A stretch of DNA of 64,000 nucleotides from Mycolicibacterium tusciae (GCF_002086795.1 NZ_MVIM01000010.1:62001-126000); one strand, 5' to 3'; shown: positions 26,358-35,373, numbered from the stretch's first letter. Numbers and translations: made by a program. Notes: generated by a model not told the origin, from the sequence alone.

Positions 26358-26405
26358 TCTCGGTGCGCTGGCGATCGCTGAGCGGTCGTATGCGCACCGA
26401 AATCA
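26355..26405. terminator. Inverted repeat carrying both convergent stop codons
   Basis: Arms 26355-26368 and 26392-26405 match at 13 of 14 positions around a 23-base loop. The left arm begins with the TGA of the amidohydrolase; the right arm ends with the stop of the convergent SDR. It resembles the element at 11081-11129 in both arms and loop. Confidence 0.7.
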
Positions 26406-27119
26406 CTGTTTGGCGGTGCGTCGCTCGGCTTCCAGTGGAACCATCGGAGTGCGGGCGTGCGGCCCGCGGGTGATTGCGTGCAAACGGATTTCGGGCAGGT
26501 CGACCGACGGGTCGAGGGTGTCCAGCCAGGCCACGGCGTCGGCGACATCGGCGGCACGGATCGCGTACATCTCGAACGGCACATCCTGCAGCATCTCGGT
26601 CTCGACGGGTCCCGGGGTGACGATGTGTACGTTGATGCCGTCGCGGTCGACCTCGCGCGCCAGGGCGCCCGCGAACGCGTTCATGCCGGCCTTCGACGCC
26701 GAATACGCCGTCCGCGCCATCATCGGTTCGTGGGCGGCCGATGACGAGATGAACACGAAGCGTGAGCCCCGCCTCATCTTCGGCAGCGCCGCCGACGTCA
26801 CCACGAAACACGAGTCGAGGTTCGCCGACATCGTCGCGCGCCACTGATCGAAAGTCTGCTTGCGAGCATAGGTTCCGCCCAGAATTCCCGCCGCATGCAC
26901 GACGAGATCGATCTCGTCGAGCGCGTCCACCGCGGCGGCGAACGTCTCGGGCTGCGCCGCGTCGGCGACGGCATAGCGCGCACCGATGGCTGCGGCCGCG
27001 GCGCGCAGGGGCTCCTCACGCCTGGCGGTCAGGACGACGTCGTAGCCGAGCTCGACGAGTTTGCGCCCGCACGCGTTTCCGATTCCACCGCTACCGCCGG
27101 TCACCAAGGCGCTACGCAC
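26403..27119 (-). CDS. Short-chain dehydrogenase/reductase
   Basis: 238 residues from a GTG at 27119, with GAGAGGG about five bases upstream. TGGSGGIG near the N-terminus binds the cofactor; HAAGILGG replaces NNAG; active-site Ser in ISSSAAH and Tyr/Lys in YSASKAG. It lacks the extra loop of the mycofactocin-coupled SDRs and TARR after the second strand suggests NADP. It follows the GntR gene by nine bases, so the two form an operon. Confidence 0.88.
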   Translation of the reverse strand: MRSALVTGGSGGIGNACGRKLVELGYDVVLTARREEPLRAAAAAIGARYAVADAAQPETFAAAVDALDEIDLVVHAAGILGGTYARKQTFDQWRATMSANLDSCFVVTSAALPKMRRGSRFVFISSSAAHEPMMARTAYSASKAGMNAFAGALAREVDRDGINVHIVTPGPVETEMLQDVPFEMYAIRAADVADAVAWLDTLDPSVDLPEIRLHAITRGPHARTPMVPLEAERRTAKQ

Positions 27120-27128
27120 GCGGCCCTC

Positions 27129-27938
27129 TCAGAGCTTGCGTCGGGCCAGTGCCTGCGGCGACAGCGCGACGATCCGCTGCTCGGGATCGACGGCGCTGAA
27201 GTAGGTCTGGGTGTCGGCGATGTGACGCGCCGACAACTTGCGGGCACGCTCGCCGTCGCCGGCTTCGATGGCGTCGGAGATCTTGTTGTGAATCGACATT
27301 GCGATGCGGCGTTGACTGATCGACGGGTATTCGCCGCGCGCCGTGGTCTCTTGGGCCCACCAGTTCAGGTGACCGGTCCACAGTGTCTCCAGGCTCCCCA
27401 CGACGGCGATCATCGTGTGGTTGCCGCAGCCGCGGACGACCTCGTCGTGGAACTGCCCACCGATCTCGGTGAACTGCGGTCCGTCCTCGATGCGTTCGGC
27501 CATCAGCGCGTTGATCTCTTTGAGCTTCGGAACGAGCTCTTCGCCGCGGTCGGGACGCCGCGCCGCCAGCGCCGCGCACATGGGCTCGAGTTCCTGTAGT
27601 GCAGCGCCCAGGTCGGAGAGGGGAACGGTGTCGCTCTGCAGCAGGAGTCCGAGCATGTAGGCCGCGCTGGCCTTGGCGGGCGCGTGCACGACGGCACCGC
27701 CGCGGTTGCCGCGCCGCACCGACACCAGACCCTCGGTTTCGAGGATCCGCAAGGCTTCCCGCAACGACACCAGGCTCACCCTGAACTGCTCGACGAGGAC
27801 CTCCTGGCGCGGCAGCAGGTCACCGTCGGCGAGTTCGCCGTCGATGATCTGCCTGCGGAGCTCGTCGGCGACGATCTCGGCCGTCCGCCGCGATCCAAGC
27901 CGGCGGCGAGCTTCGGGGCCAATTCCCAACGTGGTCAT
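27129..27938 (-). CDS. GntR-family (FadR subfamily) transcriptional regulator
   Basis: 269 residues from the ATG at 27938. N-terminal winged helix at about residues 20-85 (ELRRQIIDGELADGD, RQEVLVEQF, SLREALRILETEGL), then an all-helical FCD-type ligand domain with conserved His/Asp/His (FHDEVVRGCGNH). It heads an operon with the SDR at 26403 and is divergent from the tandem CaiB gene. The longer frame upstream is antisense to that gene and is rejected. It probably senses an acid or acyl-CoA of the pathway. Confidence 0.9.
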   Translation of the reverse strand: MTTLGIGPEARRRLGSRRTAEIVADELRRQIIDGELADGDLLPRQEVLVEQFRVSLVSLREALRILETEGLVSVRRGNRGGAVVHAPAKASAAYMLGLLLQSDTVPLSDLGAALQELEPMCAALAARRPDRGEELVPKLKEINALMAERIEDGPQFTEIGGQFHDEVVRGCGNHTMIAVVGSLETLWTGHLNWWAQETTARGEYPSISQRRIAMSIHNKISDAIEAGDGERARKLSARHIADTQTYFSAVDPEQRIVALSPQALARRKL

Positions 27939-27999
27939 ATCGCCGACAATGCTAACAGTGAAACGTCCGCTACCTGGGGTGTACGCAATCGCTATCTGA

Positions 28000-28017
28000 C
28001 AAAAGTTACTAATATGA
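28000..28017. promoter_or_regulatory. Possible weak regulon motif or GntR site
   Basis: CAAAAGTTACTAATATGA agrees with the island motif mainly in its right two thirds (TTACTAATAT). It lies 26 bases upstream of the tandem CaiB start in the gntR-caiB divergent gap. It also carries a direct repeat on the minus strand (TTTGTCATAT, TTTGTCAGAT), so it may belong to GntR instead. Confidence 0.3.
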
Positions 28018-28043
28018 CAAAGAAACCAGGGAGGCTCTAGCGG

Positions 28044-30350
28044 GTGAGTGACGTAGAGGATGTAGCACCCACGCCGCTGCACGATCTGCGCGTCGTCGAG
28101 ATCAGCGATCGTATCGCGGGTGCGTATTGCGGGAAATTGCTGGCCGACGCCGGGGCCGACGTCATCAAGGTGGAACCGGCCGGCGGTGACCCGCTGCGCC
28201 GCTTCACCGCGTCCGGTTCCGTGCCGCGCGACGGTGCGGACGCGCCGCTTTTCGCGTACCTGAACGCCGGGAAGCGTAGCGTGACAGGCATTTCCGACGG
28301 GCTGCTGACCGGCGCGGACATCGTGATCGTCACGGGCACCAGGGCGGCGGCGACCGCGCGGGGGATCGACCCGAAGCGCCTGCTCGAAAACTCGCCCGGC
28401 CTCGTCATCGTCACCATCTCCGACTTCGGCTGGACGGGTCCATGGGCCGAACGCCCCGCATCGGAGTTCACCTTGCAGGCCGACTCCGGGCTCACCGGGT
28501 TTCGCGGCGATCCCGCGGGCCCACCGATCTCCGTCGGCGGCGACCTGGGGGAGTACCAGGGCGGCGTGTGGGCAGCCTACGGCGCACTGGCAGCTCGCCG
28601 CGGGGTCAGTCGCGGAGGTCGCGGCGCGCACCTCGACATGTCGATGCTCGAGGCGATCACGCTGATGCAGAGCGGCGAATGGCTGCATTCGCAACTGCTG
28701 AAGGCCCCGCACGTCCGGCGCTCTGTCGAAGTCCCGTCGATCGAACCGGCGAAAGACGGTTTCGTCGGCATCAGCATGGTGACCGGGCAACAGTGGCTGG
28801 ACTTCGCGGCGATGGTGGACTGCCCGGAGTTCACCGAGGTGCCCCAGCTGCAATTCCAGATCGGGCGATGGGATTACCGCGATTGGATCCGGGAGCGCAT
28901 CGACCCGTGGATGCGTGAGCGCACCGTCGCCGAGATCGTCGAACTGGGGCAACTGTTCAGGTTGCCGCTCGCCGCGCTGGGAAACGGCGCCACCGTCCGC
29001 GAGATGGATCATCTGCAGGAGCGCTGTGTGTACGTCGACAACCCGGCCGGGTTTGCACAACCGCGTCCGCCGTGGTTGATGTCCGGCGCGGCACCGTCGC
29101 TGATCCGAACCGCACCCGGGGTCGGCGACTCTGACAACGAACCTCTCTGGGAGCCAAGGCAATCAACCCCTGACGCGACGGCAGGTCGCCCGCTGGCCGG
29201 TGTGCGAGTCATCGACTTCACCGCGTTCTGGGCGGGCCCGTCGGCGACGCACTCGCTTGCGGCGTTCGGGGCCGAGGTGATCAAGATCGAGTCGATCCAG
29301 CGGCCCGACGGCATCCGCTACTCCGGGGGGATGCGCAAGGACGTCGACGACTGGTGGGAGTACGGCTGGGTCTTCCACGCCATGAACACGAACAAGCGAT
29401 CGGTCACCCTCGATCTGCAGTCCGAGGCCGGACTCGGACTGATCACAACGCTGATCGCGCAGGCCGACGTCGTGATCGAGAACTTCTCACCCCGAGTGAT
29501 GGATCAATTCGGGCTCGGCGCAGATGCGTTGCTCGAACTGAACCCGCGACTGGTGATGGTGCGTATGCCGGCTTTCGGGCTGACCGGGCCGTGGCGCGAC
29601 AGGGTCGGCTTCGCGCCCACCATGGAGCAGATCGCGGGCCTCGCCTGGGTGACCGGCATGCCGGATGGACTCCCAGTCGCCCCGCGTGGCGCGTGTGATC
29701 CGCTGGCGGGGACGCACGCGGCGTTCGCGCTCATGGCGGCACTCGAGTTCACCGAACGCACCGGTCGCGGTCAACTTGTCGAGGTGCCGATGGTCGAGAG
29801 TGTGCTGAACGTGACCGCCGTGCAGCCAATGGAATTCGAGATGTTCGGGACGATCCTGGAGCGGCGCGGCAACAAGGGGCACCACGCCGGCGAGCTGCAG
29901 GACATCTACCGGTGCGCAGGCGACGACAACTGGATCGCCATGACCGTCCGCACCGATGCCGAACGGGACGCGCTCGCCGCGCTGATGAGCGGTCGGGACG
30001 ACCCCGCGCCATGGCTTGCCACCCAGGACGCCGTGGCCGTCGTCGAGCGGCTGGTCGCGGCCGGCATCCCTGCGGCCGTGGTGATTTCACCATCCGTGGT
30101 GATCGACAACCCGCAGCTGGTACACCGCGGTTTCTTCGAGCCGCTCACCCATCCGAGCACCGGACCCGGTCTGTACCCTTGTCCGCCGTTCGCCCGGCTC
30201 GACGGCATGGACGCCTGGCTGCACCGTCCGCCTCCACGGCTGGGTGAGCACAACGGCGAGGTGCTGACGGCACTGTGCGGGCAGACGGGGGAGGATCTGG
30301 AACGCCTTGCGGCCGAGGGCGTCATCGGCACCAGGCCGAAAGGGCTCTGA
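28044..30350 (+). CDS. Tandem (two-domain) CaiB/BaiF CoA-transferase
   Basis: 768 residues from a GTG with GGGAGG about nine bases upstream. Two CoA-transferase domains lie in one chain: domain 1 about residues 10-370 (LHDLRVVEISDR, DAGADVIKVEP) and domain 2 about 385-760 (LAGVRVIDFTAFW, FGAEVIKIES). Domain 2 has the catalytic Asp (ACDPLAGTHAA). At the aligned place domain 1 has Glu (GEYQGGVWAA). Family III enzymes are normally dimers of single-domain chains, so the fusion would give a built-in pseudo-dimer with perhaps one active half. Confidence 0.88.
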   Translation: MSDVEDVAPTPLHDLRVVEISDRIAGAYCGKLLADAGADVIKVEPAGGDPLRRFTASGSVPRDGADAPLFAYLNAGKRSVTGISDGLLTGADIVIVTGTRAAATARGIDPKRLLENSPGLVIVTISDFGWTGPWAERPASEFTLQADSGLTGFRGDPAGPPISVGGDLGEYQGGVWAAYGALAARRGVSRGGRGAHLDMSMLEAITLMQSGEWLHSQLLKAPHVRRSVEVPSIEPAKDGFVGISMVTGQQWLDFAAMVDCPEFTEVPQLQFQIGRWDYRDWIRERIDPWMRERTVAEIVELGQLFRLPLAALGNGATVREMDHLQERCVYVDNPAGFAQPRPPWLMSGAAPSLIRTAPGVGDSDNEPLWEPRQSTPDATAGRPLAGVRVIDFTAFWAGPSATHSLAAFGAEVIKIESIQRPDGIRYSGGMRKDVDDWWEYGWVFHAMNTNKRSVTLDLQSEAGLGLITTLIAQADVVIENFSPRVMDQFGLGADALLELNPRLVMVRMPAFGLTGPWRDRVGFAPTMEQIAGLAWVTGMPDGLPVAPRGACDPLAGTHAAFALMAALEFTERTGRGQLVEVPMVESVLNVTAVQPMEFEMFGTILERRGNKGHHAGELQDIYRCAGDDNWIAMTVRTDAERDALAALMSGRDDPAPWLATQDAVAVVERLVAAGIPAAVVISPSVVIDNPQLVHRGFFEPLTHPSTGPGLYPCPPFARLDGMDAWLHRPPPRLGEHNGEVLTALCGQTGEDLERLAAEGVIGTRPKGL

Positions 30351-30353
30351 CTC

Positions 30354-31598
30354 TCAGCGGGGCGTCAGCGATATCGACATCGCGTCGAAAATCGACATGT
30401 TGTTGGCCAGGGTTGGGTAGGTGACCTTGGGGGCGCCGAGACTGATGTCGTCGGCGCGCACGAGCAACTCGTCGAGCGCTGCGCGGATCTCGGCGCGTGC
30501 GAGCATGGCGCCGAGGCAGTGGTGGGGCCCGCCGCCCCCGAAGGTGACGTGGGGATTGTCGGTGCGGCCGATGTCGAAGACGAACGGGTCGGCGAACACC
30601 TCGTCATCCCGGTTGGCCGACCGCAGCATCGACACCACGCGCTCGCCCTTGGGAATGGTGATGCCGTCCATCTCCACGTCCACCTTCGTGGTGCGGGTCC
30701 AGAACGCGACCGGTGACGACCAGCGCAAGATCTCTTCGACCGCCCGCCCGCGGATCGACTCGTCCTCGCGATAGCGCTGTATTTCAACGGGATTGGCCAC
30801 AAAGGCCTGAAGACCGGCGGCCAGCGCGTTCTTCGTCGTGTCACTGCCCGCCAGCGTGAGGACGAAGAAGAAGATCTCGAGTTCGTTCGCGGGGATGGAC
30901 AACTCTTCGCCGCTCTCGTCGGTCACCACCGCGGTGGTCAGCGTGCTCCAGATGTCGTCGGTGGGGTTGCGGCGCTTCTCCGCGGTGAGTTCGAGCGCAT
31001 AGGTGAAGATCTCACCGAACAGCGCCATGTGCTCCTGCTCCTCGGTATTCGTCTCGCTCCCGCCGGCGCCGGCCTTGAGAATGCGATCGAGCGTGTCGAA
31101 GATGCGGGGCCGGTCCTCGTCGGGGATCCCCACGATGTCGCCGATCACCGACATCGGCAGCACGTCGGCGACGTCGGTGATCCAGTCACCGCCGCCGGAT
31201 TCGAGTAAGCCGTCGACCATCGCGGCGGCGCGCCGCCGAATGCCGTCCTCCAGCTTTCCGATGGCCTTGGGAGTGAACGCGTGCGACATCACCCGACGGC
31301 GCTTGGTGAGCACGGGCGGATCCATGGTGATGACATTCGGAAACGACCCGATGGGCCCGATTCCCTGAATCAGGGGTCCGTCGGCAGCGGTGAAACTGTC
31401 GGTGTCCCGGTGGATGCGTTGTGCGTGGCGATGCTTGGTCGTCATCCAGAAGTCGCGTTTGACCGTACTGGCGACGCCGTCGGTGAGCTCGTGGTGGAAG
31501 ATCGGCATCTCACGACGGAATTCGGTGAACAAGTCGTCGGGAAAACCGTTCTCCCACAGCACCGAATCCGACAGATCGACCGGGGTGGTCGTGGGCAT
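30354..31598 (-). CDS. Cytochrome P450
   Basis: 414 residues from ATG 31598 (GAGGAGAAGG upstream). I-helix LTLAGSDTTKN, ExxR as EEILR, heme loop FGGGGPHHCLG with Cys361. It differs from the other two P450s in the acid of the I-helix (AGSDTT rather than ETT), so it belongs to another family. It is divergent from the KshA-like Rieske operon; site D lies between. A longer upstream frame runs antisense to the Rieske gene and is rejected. Confidence 0.94.
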   Translation of the reverse strand: MPTTTPVDLSDSVLWENGFPDDLFTEFRREMPIFHHELTDGVASTVKRDFWMTTKHRHAQRIHRDTDSFTAADGPLIQGIGPIGSFPNVITMDPPVLTKRRRVMSHAFTPKAIGKLEDGIRRRAAAMVDGLLESGGGDWITDVADVLPMSVIGDIVGIPDEDRPRIFDTLDRILKAGAGGSETNTEEQEHMALFGEIFTYALELTAEKRRNPTDDIWSTLTTAVVTDESGEELSIPANELEIFFFVLTLAGSDTTKNALAAGLQAFVANPVEIQRYREDESIRGRAVEEILRWSSPVAFWTRTTKVDVEMDGITIPKGERVVSMLRSANRDDEVFADPFVFDIGRTDNPHVTFGGGGPHHCLGAMLARAEIRAALDELLVRADDISLGAPKVTYPTLANNMSIFDAMSISLTPR

Positions 31599-31635
31599 GC
31601 CTTCTCCTCGCGTCGCTGTCCTTGACCTAGAATGC

Positions 31636-31653
31636 CTAAAATAGTAAAAATAG
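31636..31653. promoter_or_regulatory. AT-rich 18-bp motif, site D
   Basis: CTAAAATAGTAAAAATAG; on the minus strand CTATTTTTACTATTTTAG, one base different from site C. On that strand it is followed by ATTCTAGGTCAAGG as at site C, leading into the P450 gene. It lies in the divergent gap between P450 and Rieske genes. Confidence 0.65.
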
Positions 31654-31660
31654 GCAACGG

Positions 31661-31678
31661 GCAGGTTTGACGACCTGC
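31661..31678. repeat. Inverted repeat in the leader of the KshA-like gene
   Basis: GCAGGT, six bases, ACCTGC; perfect arms, between site D and the Rieske start at 31707. It may be a second operator or a small leader hairpin. Confidence 0.4.
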
Positions 31679-31706
31679 GGTTATTGTGCGCTCGGATGGA
31701 GACGGT

Positions 31707-32822
31707 ATGACGGAGACGGTTCACGACCCCCAGATCGATCCGTCTGAACGCGAGTTCGGCCCGAGTGGGATCAGTCTCTCGACGTACCGCTTTCCGACGG
31801 GTTGGTTCATCGTCGGCTTTGCCTCGGATCTGGAACCCGGTCAGGTCAAGCGCGCGCACTACTTCGGCGAGGAACTGGTGATGTTCCGCACCAAGTCCGG
31901 CAAGGTGAACGTGCTCGACGCCTACTGTTTGCACCTCGGAGCGAACATGGGCGTCGGCGGCACCGTCGAGGGTGAGCACATCGTCTGCCCGTGGCACGGC
32001 TGGGAATGGCGCGGCGACGGAACCAACGCACTGATCCCGTACAGCAAGATCGGCTGCAAGCAGAACGTGCGGATCAAGTCCTATCCCACCCAGGAGTGGT
32101 ACGGCTTCATCGTCGTATGGCACGAGCGTCACGGCCGCGCCCCCTACTGGCAGCCACCGGTGCTGCCCGAGCTCGAGACCGACGAGTACTACCCGCTGCA
32201 TCCCCATTCGCGGATGCTCAATCGGGTCAAGGTGCACGCGCAGATGATCATCGAGAACGCGGCCGACCCGTATCACGTGCAGTTCGTGCACAAGGCCGAC
32301 AGCGCCGCCAACACCACGTCGTTCGACGCCAACGGCTACCACCTGCACGCGACGGTGACCGCGAACTTCGGCGGCGGACGCCCGTCGACGTGGCTCACCC
32401 CCGACGGACCCGTCGACGCCAACATCATCTACGACAACTACTCGCTGGGCCTCGGCATCGTGCGCTTCCCGAAGGAGCTCGTCGCGACCATCGAGGTCAC
32501 GGGTCAGACGCCGGTCGACGAGGACTACACCGATTACTTCTACACCCAGGCCTCGGTGCGAGAGCCCGGCGACACCGGCGACAAGCCGGCGGGCCGCGCG
32601 GCGAAATTCCTTGCGCTGCAACAGGAGGTCATCAAGCAGGACTTCTTCACCTGGGAGAACATGAAGTACCTCGAGAAGCCCAACCTGGCACCGGAGGAGG
32701 CGCGCGACTACGCGGCGTTGCGGCGGTGGGCGCACCGGTTCTATCCGAGCGAAGAGCCATCGCCGATCGACTTCGGGTACACCGCCGACGGCGAGCCCGA
32801 TCCGGCCGCAGCGGGGGCGTGA
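31707..32822 (+). CDS. KshA-like Rieske oxygenase
   Basis: 371 residues; the ATG at 31707 follows GGAGACGG. Rieske ligands Cys74/His76 (CLH) and Cys94/His97 (CPWH). The text around NVLDAYCLHLGANMG and CPWHGWEWRGDG resembles KshA, the oxygenase of 3-ketosteroid 9-alpha-hydroxylase, and the iron site lies near NAADPYHVQFVH. It is the first gene of an operon with fadD, a SnoaL-like protein and split MaoC. A reductase (KshB-type) is not adjacent. The substrate need not be a steroid. Confidence 0.9.
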   Translation: MTETVHDPQIDPSEREFGPSGISLSTYRFPTGWFIVGFASDLEPGQVKRAHYFGEELVMFRTKSGKVNVLDAYCLHLGANMGVGGTVEGEHIVCPWHGWEWRGDGTNALIPYSKIGCKQNVRIKSYPTQEWYGFIVVWHERHGRAPYWQPPVLPELETDEYYPLHPHSRMLNRVKVHAQMIIENAADPYHVQFVHKADSAANTTSFDANGYHLHATVTANFGGGRPSTWLTPDGPVDANIIYDNYSLGLGIVRFPKELVATIEVTGQTPVDEDYTDYFYTQASVREPGDTGDKPAGRAAKFLALQQEVIKQDFFTWENMKYLEKPNLAPEEARDYAALRRWAHRFYPSEEPSPIDFGYTADGEPDPAAAGA

Positions 32823-34423
32823 TGCCCCGTGGCCGGGACGCCACGCTGAACCCCGCGGCCTTCGGCGTTGAATGCTTCAGCGTCCCTGAGGTGCTCGACC
32901 GTCGTGCAGATCAGTACGGCGACCAGGTGATGATGTCGATCGCCGGAAGCCCGGTCTCGTTCGCGCAGATGCGCGACCGTTCGTGCGCGGCCGCCCACGT
33001 CCTCTACGACCTTGGGGTCAAGCGCGGCGAGACGGTGGCGCTGTTCACCGGGACATGTCCGGAGTGGGTGTACTTCTGGCTGGGCGCCGCCCGCATCGGC
33101 GCGGTCGCCGCCGCGGTGAACGCCGCCAGCAAGGGCGAGTTCCTCGCGCACGCGCTGAACCTGTCCCGGGCCGCGGTGGTCGTCGTCGACGCTGACCGCC
33201 TGGATCGACTGACCCAGGTCGCGGACGACGTCGTCACCTTGAGAGCGGTTCTTGTGCAGGGTCATTCGCTCACCGAGGCGCTGACGGCCGCGCCGGTGAC
33301 GGCGCCCGACGTCGAGCCCGTCGGACCGGACGAGATCGGCGCGCTCTTCTTCACCTCCGGTACCACCGGACCGTCGAAGGCCGTCGCCACCACCTGGGGG
33401 TACCTGTTCACCGCGGCGGCGACCGTCGCATCGTCGTGGGAACTGCGGCAGGGCGACACACTGTGGACCGCGATGCCGCTGTTCCATCTCAGCGCGGCGC
33501 CCACCGTGCTTGCGCCCATGCTCGTCGGCGGCACCAGCCTGCTGGCCGCGGCATTTCACCCCGGCCAAGTCTGGGATGAGATACGGGATTGCGGTGCAGT
33601 GGGTTTCGCAGGCGCGGGCGCGATGGTGTCGATGCTCACGCGCCTGCCCCCGGAGGCGCGAGACGCCGAGCTCGGCATTCGCTTCATCTCGGCGGCACCG
33701 ATCACCGCAGACATGTACCGCGCTATTGAAGAACGCTATCGCTGCCGCATCGTGACGATGTACGGCATGACCGAAGCGTTCCCGATCGCCTACAACGGCG
33801 TTTCCGATGCTGGCGAACCGGGTACCTCTGGTCGGGTCAACCCGGCTTTCGAGGTGCGAATCATCGACGGTCAGGGGCGACCAGTGCCCACCGGTATGGT
33901 CGGCGAGATCGCCTGCCGAGCGCGGGTGACACATGCGATGAGCGAGGGGTATGTGTCGTCGGCGCCCGGCAGTACCGGTTTGATCGTCGATCCGCATCCG
34001 GAGTGGTTCGGTACCGGTGATCTGGGCTCGCTGGACGACGATGGCAACCTCACCTACGTGGATCGCGCCAAGGATTCGTTGCGCCGCCGCGGTGAGAACG
34101 TGTCGTCCGTCGAGGTCGAACAGACCGTGATGGGCCATCCGGCTGTGGCCGAGGCGGCGGCGGTCGCGATACCGAGTGACCTCGGCGAGGACGACATCCT
34201 GGTGGTCGTGACGTTGCGTGACGGTGCGACAGTGGATTTCACCGAACTCTTGGACTTCTGCTCGGCGCGCATGCCGTACTTCTGCGTGCCGCGCTACCTC
34301 GAGACGGTCGAGGAGATTCCCAAGAACGTCATCGGACGCGTCCGCAAGGATGTGCTCCGCAGCAGGGGACTGGGCCCTGGCGCCTGGGACCGTGAAGCGC
34401 ACGGCTACGTGCTCACCCGGTAG
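32822..34423 (+). CDS. fadD: Acyl-CoA ligase (ANL superfamily)
   Basis: 533 residues; its ATG shares one base with the upstream TGA. P-loop FFTSGTTGPSK, motif MYGMTEAFP, hinge GTGDLGSLDDDG followed by SLRRRGENVSS, and the C-terminal region NVIGRVRKD. The RRGENVSS block is typical of crotonobetaine/carnitine-CoA ligase-type enzymes. It activates the acid formed by the oxygenase and dehydrogenases of the island. Confidence 0.9.
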   Translation: MPRGRDATLNPAAFGVECFSVPEVLDRRADQYGDQVMMSIAGSPVSFAQMRDRSCAAAHVLYDLGVKRGETVALFTGTCPEWVYFWLGAARIGAVAAAVNAASKGEFLAHALNLSRAAVVVVDADRLDRLTQVADDVVTLRAVLVQGHSLTEALTAAPVTAPDVEPVGPDEIGALFFTSGTTGPSKAVATTWGYLFTAAATVASSWELRQGDTLWTAMPLFHLSAAPTVLAPMLVGGTSLLAAAFHPGQVWDEIRDCGAVGFAGAGAMVSMLTRLPPEARDAELGIRFISAAPITADMYRAIEERYRCRIVTMYGMTEAFPIAYNGVSDAGEPGTSGRVNPAFEVRIIDGQGRPVPTGMVGEIACRARVTHAMSEGYVSSAPGSTGLIVDPHPEWFGTGDLGSLDDDGNLTYVDRAKDSLRRRGENVSSVEVEQTVMGHPAVAEAAAVAIPSDLGEDDILVVVTLRDGATVDFTELLDFCSARMPYFCVPRYLETVEEIPKNVIGRVRKDVLRSRGLGPGAWDREAHGYVLTR

Positions 34424-34432
34424 GAGATCAGA

Positions 34433-34846
34433 ATGTCGTTGACATACCAACAGCAGTTCGTGATGGACGGACTCGCGGGACGCGCGGCCATCCTCAACCT
34501 GGATGCACGACACAACCGGCTGTACTCGGACGGCGATCTCGTCGGCTGGATCACGACGTTCCGTCACGCGGGCGCCACGTATGTGCGGGCGGGGGAGCCG
34601 TTCACCGACCTGCGTAAGGCGTTCGACGGCGGAGGCGGGGCGCGGCTGGTGACCGTCGACCACGAGATCAACGTCGACGGGATCGACGCGACCCAGAGAT
34701 GTGTGGCATTGCTGCTGCGCGACAACCAACTTCAGGCCTCCGGGACGTTCACCGACCGGCTCATCTACGAGCGCGGCGGCTGGTACTTCACGTCACGCGA
34801 GCTCGATTGGGATCACGTGCCGCACGAAAGTGCGCTACCCGTGTGA
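34433..34846 (+). CDS. SnoaL/NTF2-like protein
   Basis: 137 residues. A cone-shaped alpha+beta fold is suggested by the helical start (QQQFVMDGLAGRAAILN) followed by strands ending FTDRLIYERGGWYFTSRELD, typical of SnoaL_4/NTF2-like proteins that isomerise, dehydrate or bind ring compounds. TAGGAG, which includes the fadD stop, is its ribosome site. GTGA overlap with the first MaoC gene follows. Confidence 0.75.
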   Translation: MSLTYQQQFVMDGLAGRAAILNLDARHNRLYSDGDLVGWITTFRHAGATYVRAGEPFTDLRKAFDGGGGARLVTVDHEINVDGIDATQRCVALLLRDNQLQASGTFTDRLIYERGGWYFTSRELDWDHVPHESALPV

Positions 34847-35373
34847 ACGACGGCATTCGGTACGAGTTCGCGTACGGCACCTACGAGGACGCCCTACGCA
34901 TGGTCGGCATCCGGACGGAGCCGAGATATGCCGGGACGGCGGTCAGCGGCGCGCGCATTCAGCAATTCGCCTCGATGGTGCATGATCCGAACCCCGCCTA
35001 TTGGGACGTCGAGTTCGCCCGCGAGGTGTGGGGCGGTCTGCTCGCGCCGCCGGCATTGCTGATGGGCTGGCTGATCCCGCCCCCGTGGTTGCCGACCGGC
35101 GAGCCACCGCGGCCGTCGATCGCGATCCGCGTGCCCCTGCCCGGAACCACATTCATCAACGCGTCCAACGAAGTCGAGTTTCCCACGACCATCCTCGAAG
35201 GAGATCGCCTGCACGTCGTCGAGGAGGTCGTCTCGGTGTCGCCGGAGAAGACGACGCGTGTCGGCACCGGACATTTCGTGCAGACCTGCGACCGGTTCCA
35301 CCGCGCCGACGGGGCGTTGGTCGCCATCAACCGAAACACGTTGTTCCGGTTCACCCCGGCGGTGGCGTCGTGA
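34843..35373 (+). CDS. MaoC-like hydratase, non-catalytic-type subunit
   Basis: 176 residues from GTG 34843. The hot-dog fold with FAS1-like N-terminal MaoC text (IQQFASMVHDPNPAYWD, GLLAPPALLMGW). The D-x4-H hydratase motif is absent here. It is coupled on both sides by GTGA overlaps. It probably pairs with the next gene as ChsH2-ChsH1-type subunits do in cholesterol side-chain breakdown. Confidence 0.82.
   Translation: MNDGIRYEFAYGTYEDALRMVGIRTEPRYAGTAVSGARIQQFASMVHDPNPAYWDVEFAREVWGGLLAPPALLMGWLIPPPWLPTGEPPRPSIAIRVPLPGTTFINASNEVEFPTTILEGDRLHVVEEVVSVSPEKTTRVGTGHFVQTCDRFHRADGALVAINRNTLFRFTPAVAS

Noticed and set aside
27939..29162. Upstream extension of the gntR frame on the minus strand
   Set aside because: It runs antisense through the tandem CaiB gene; the conserved GntR text begins at 27938.
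31599..32735. Upstream extension of the P450 frame on the minus strand
   Set aside because: It is antisense to the Rieske gene and lacks P450 similarity; a good ribosome site marks 31598.
31991..32821. Plus-strand open frame continuous with fadD, overlapping the Rieske gene
   Set aside because: The Rieske gene has an intact frame here, and fadD starts at 32822 where conserved text begins.
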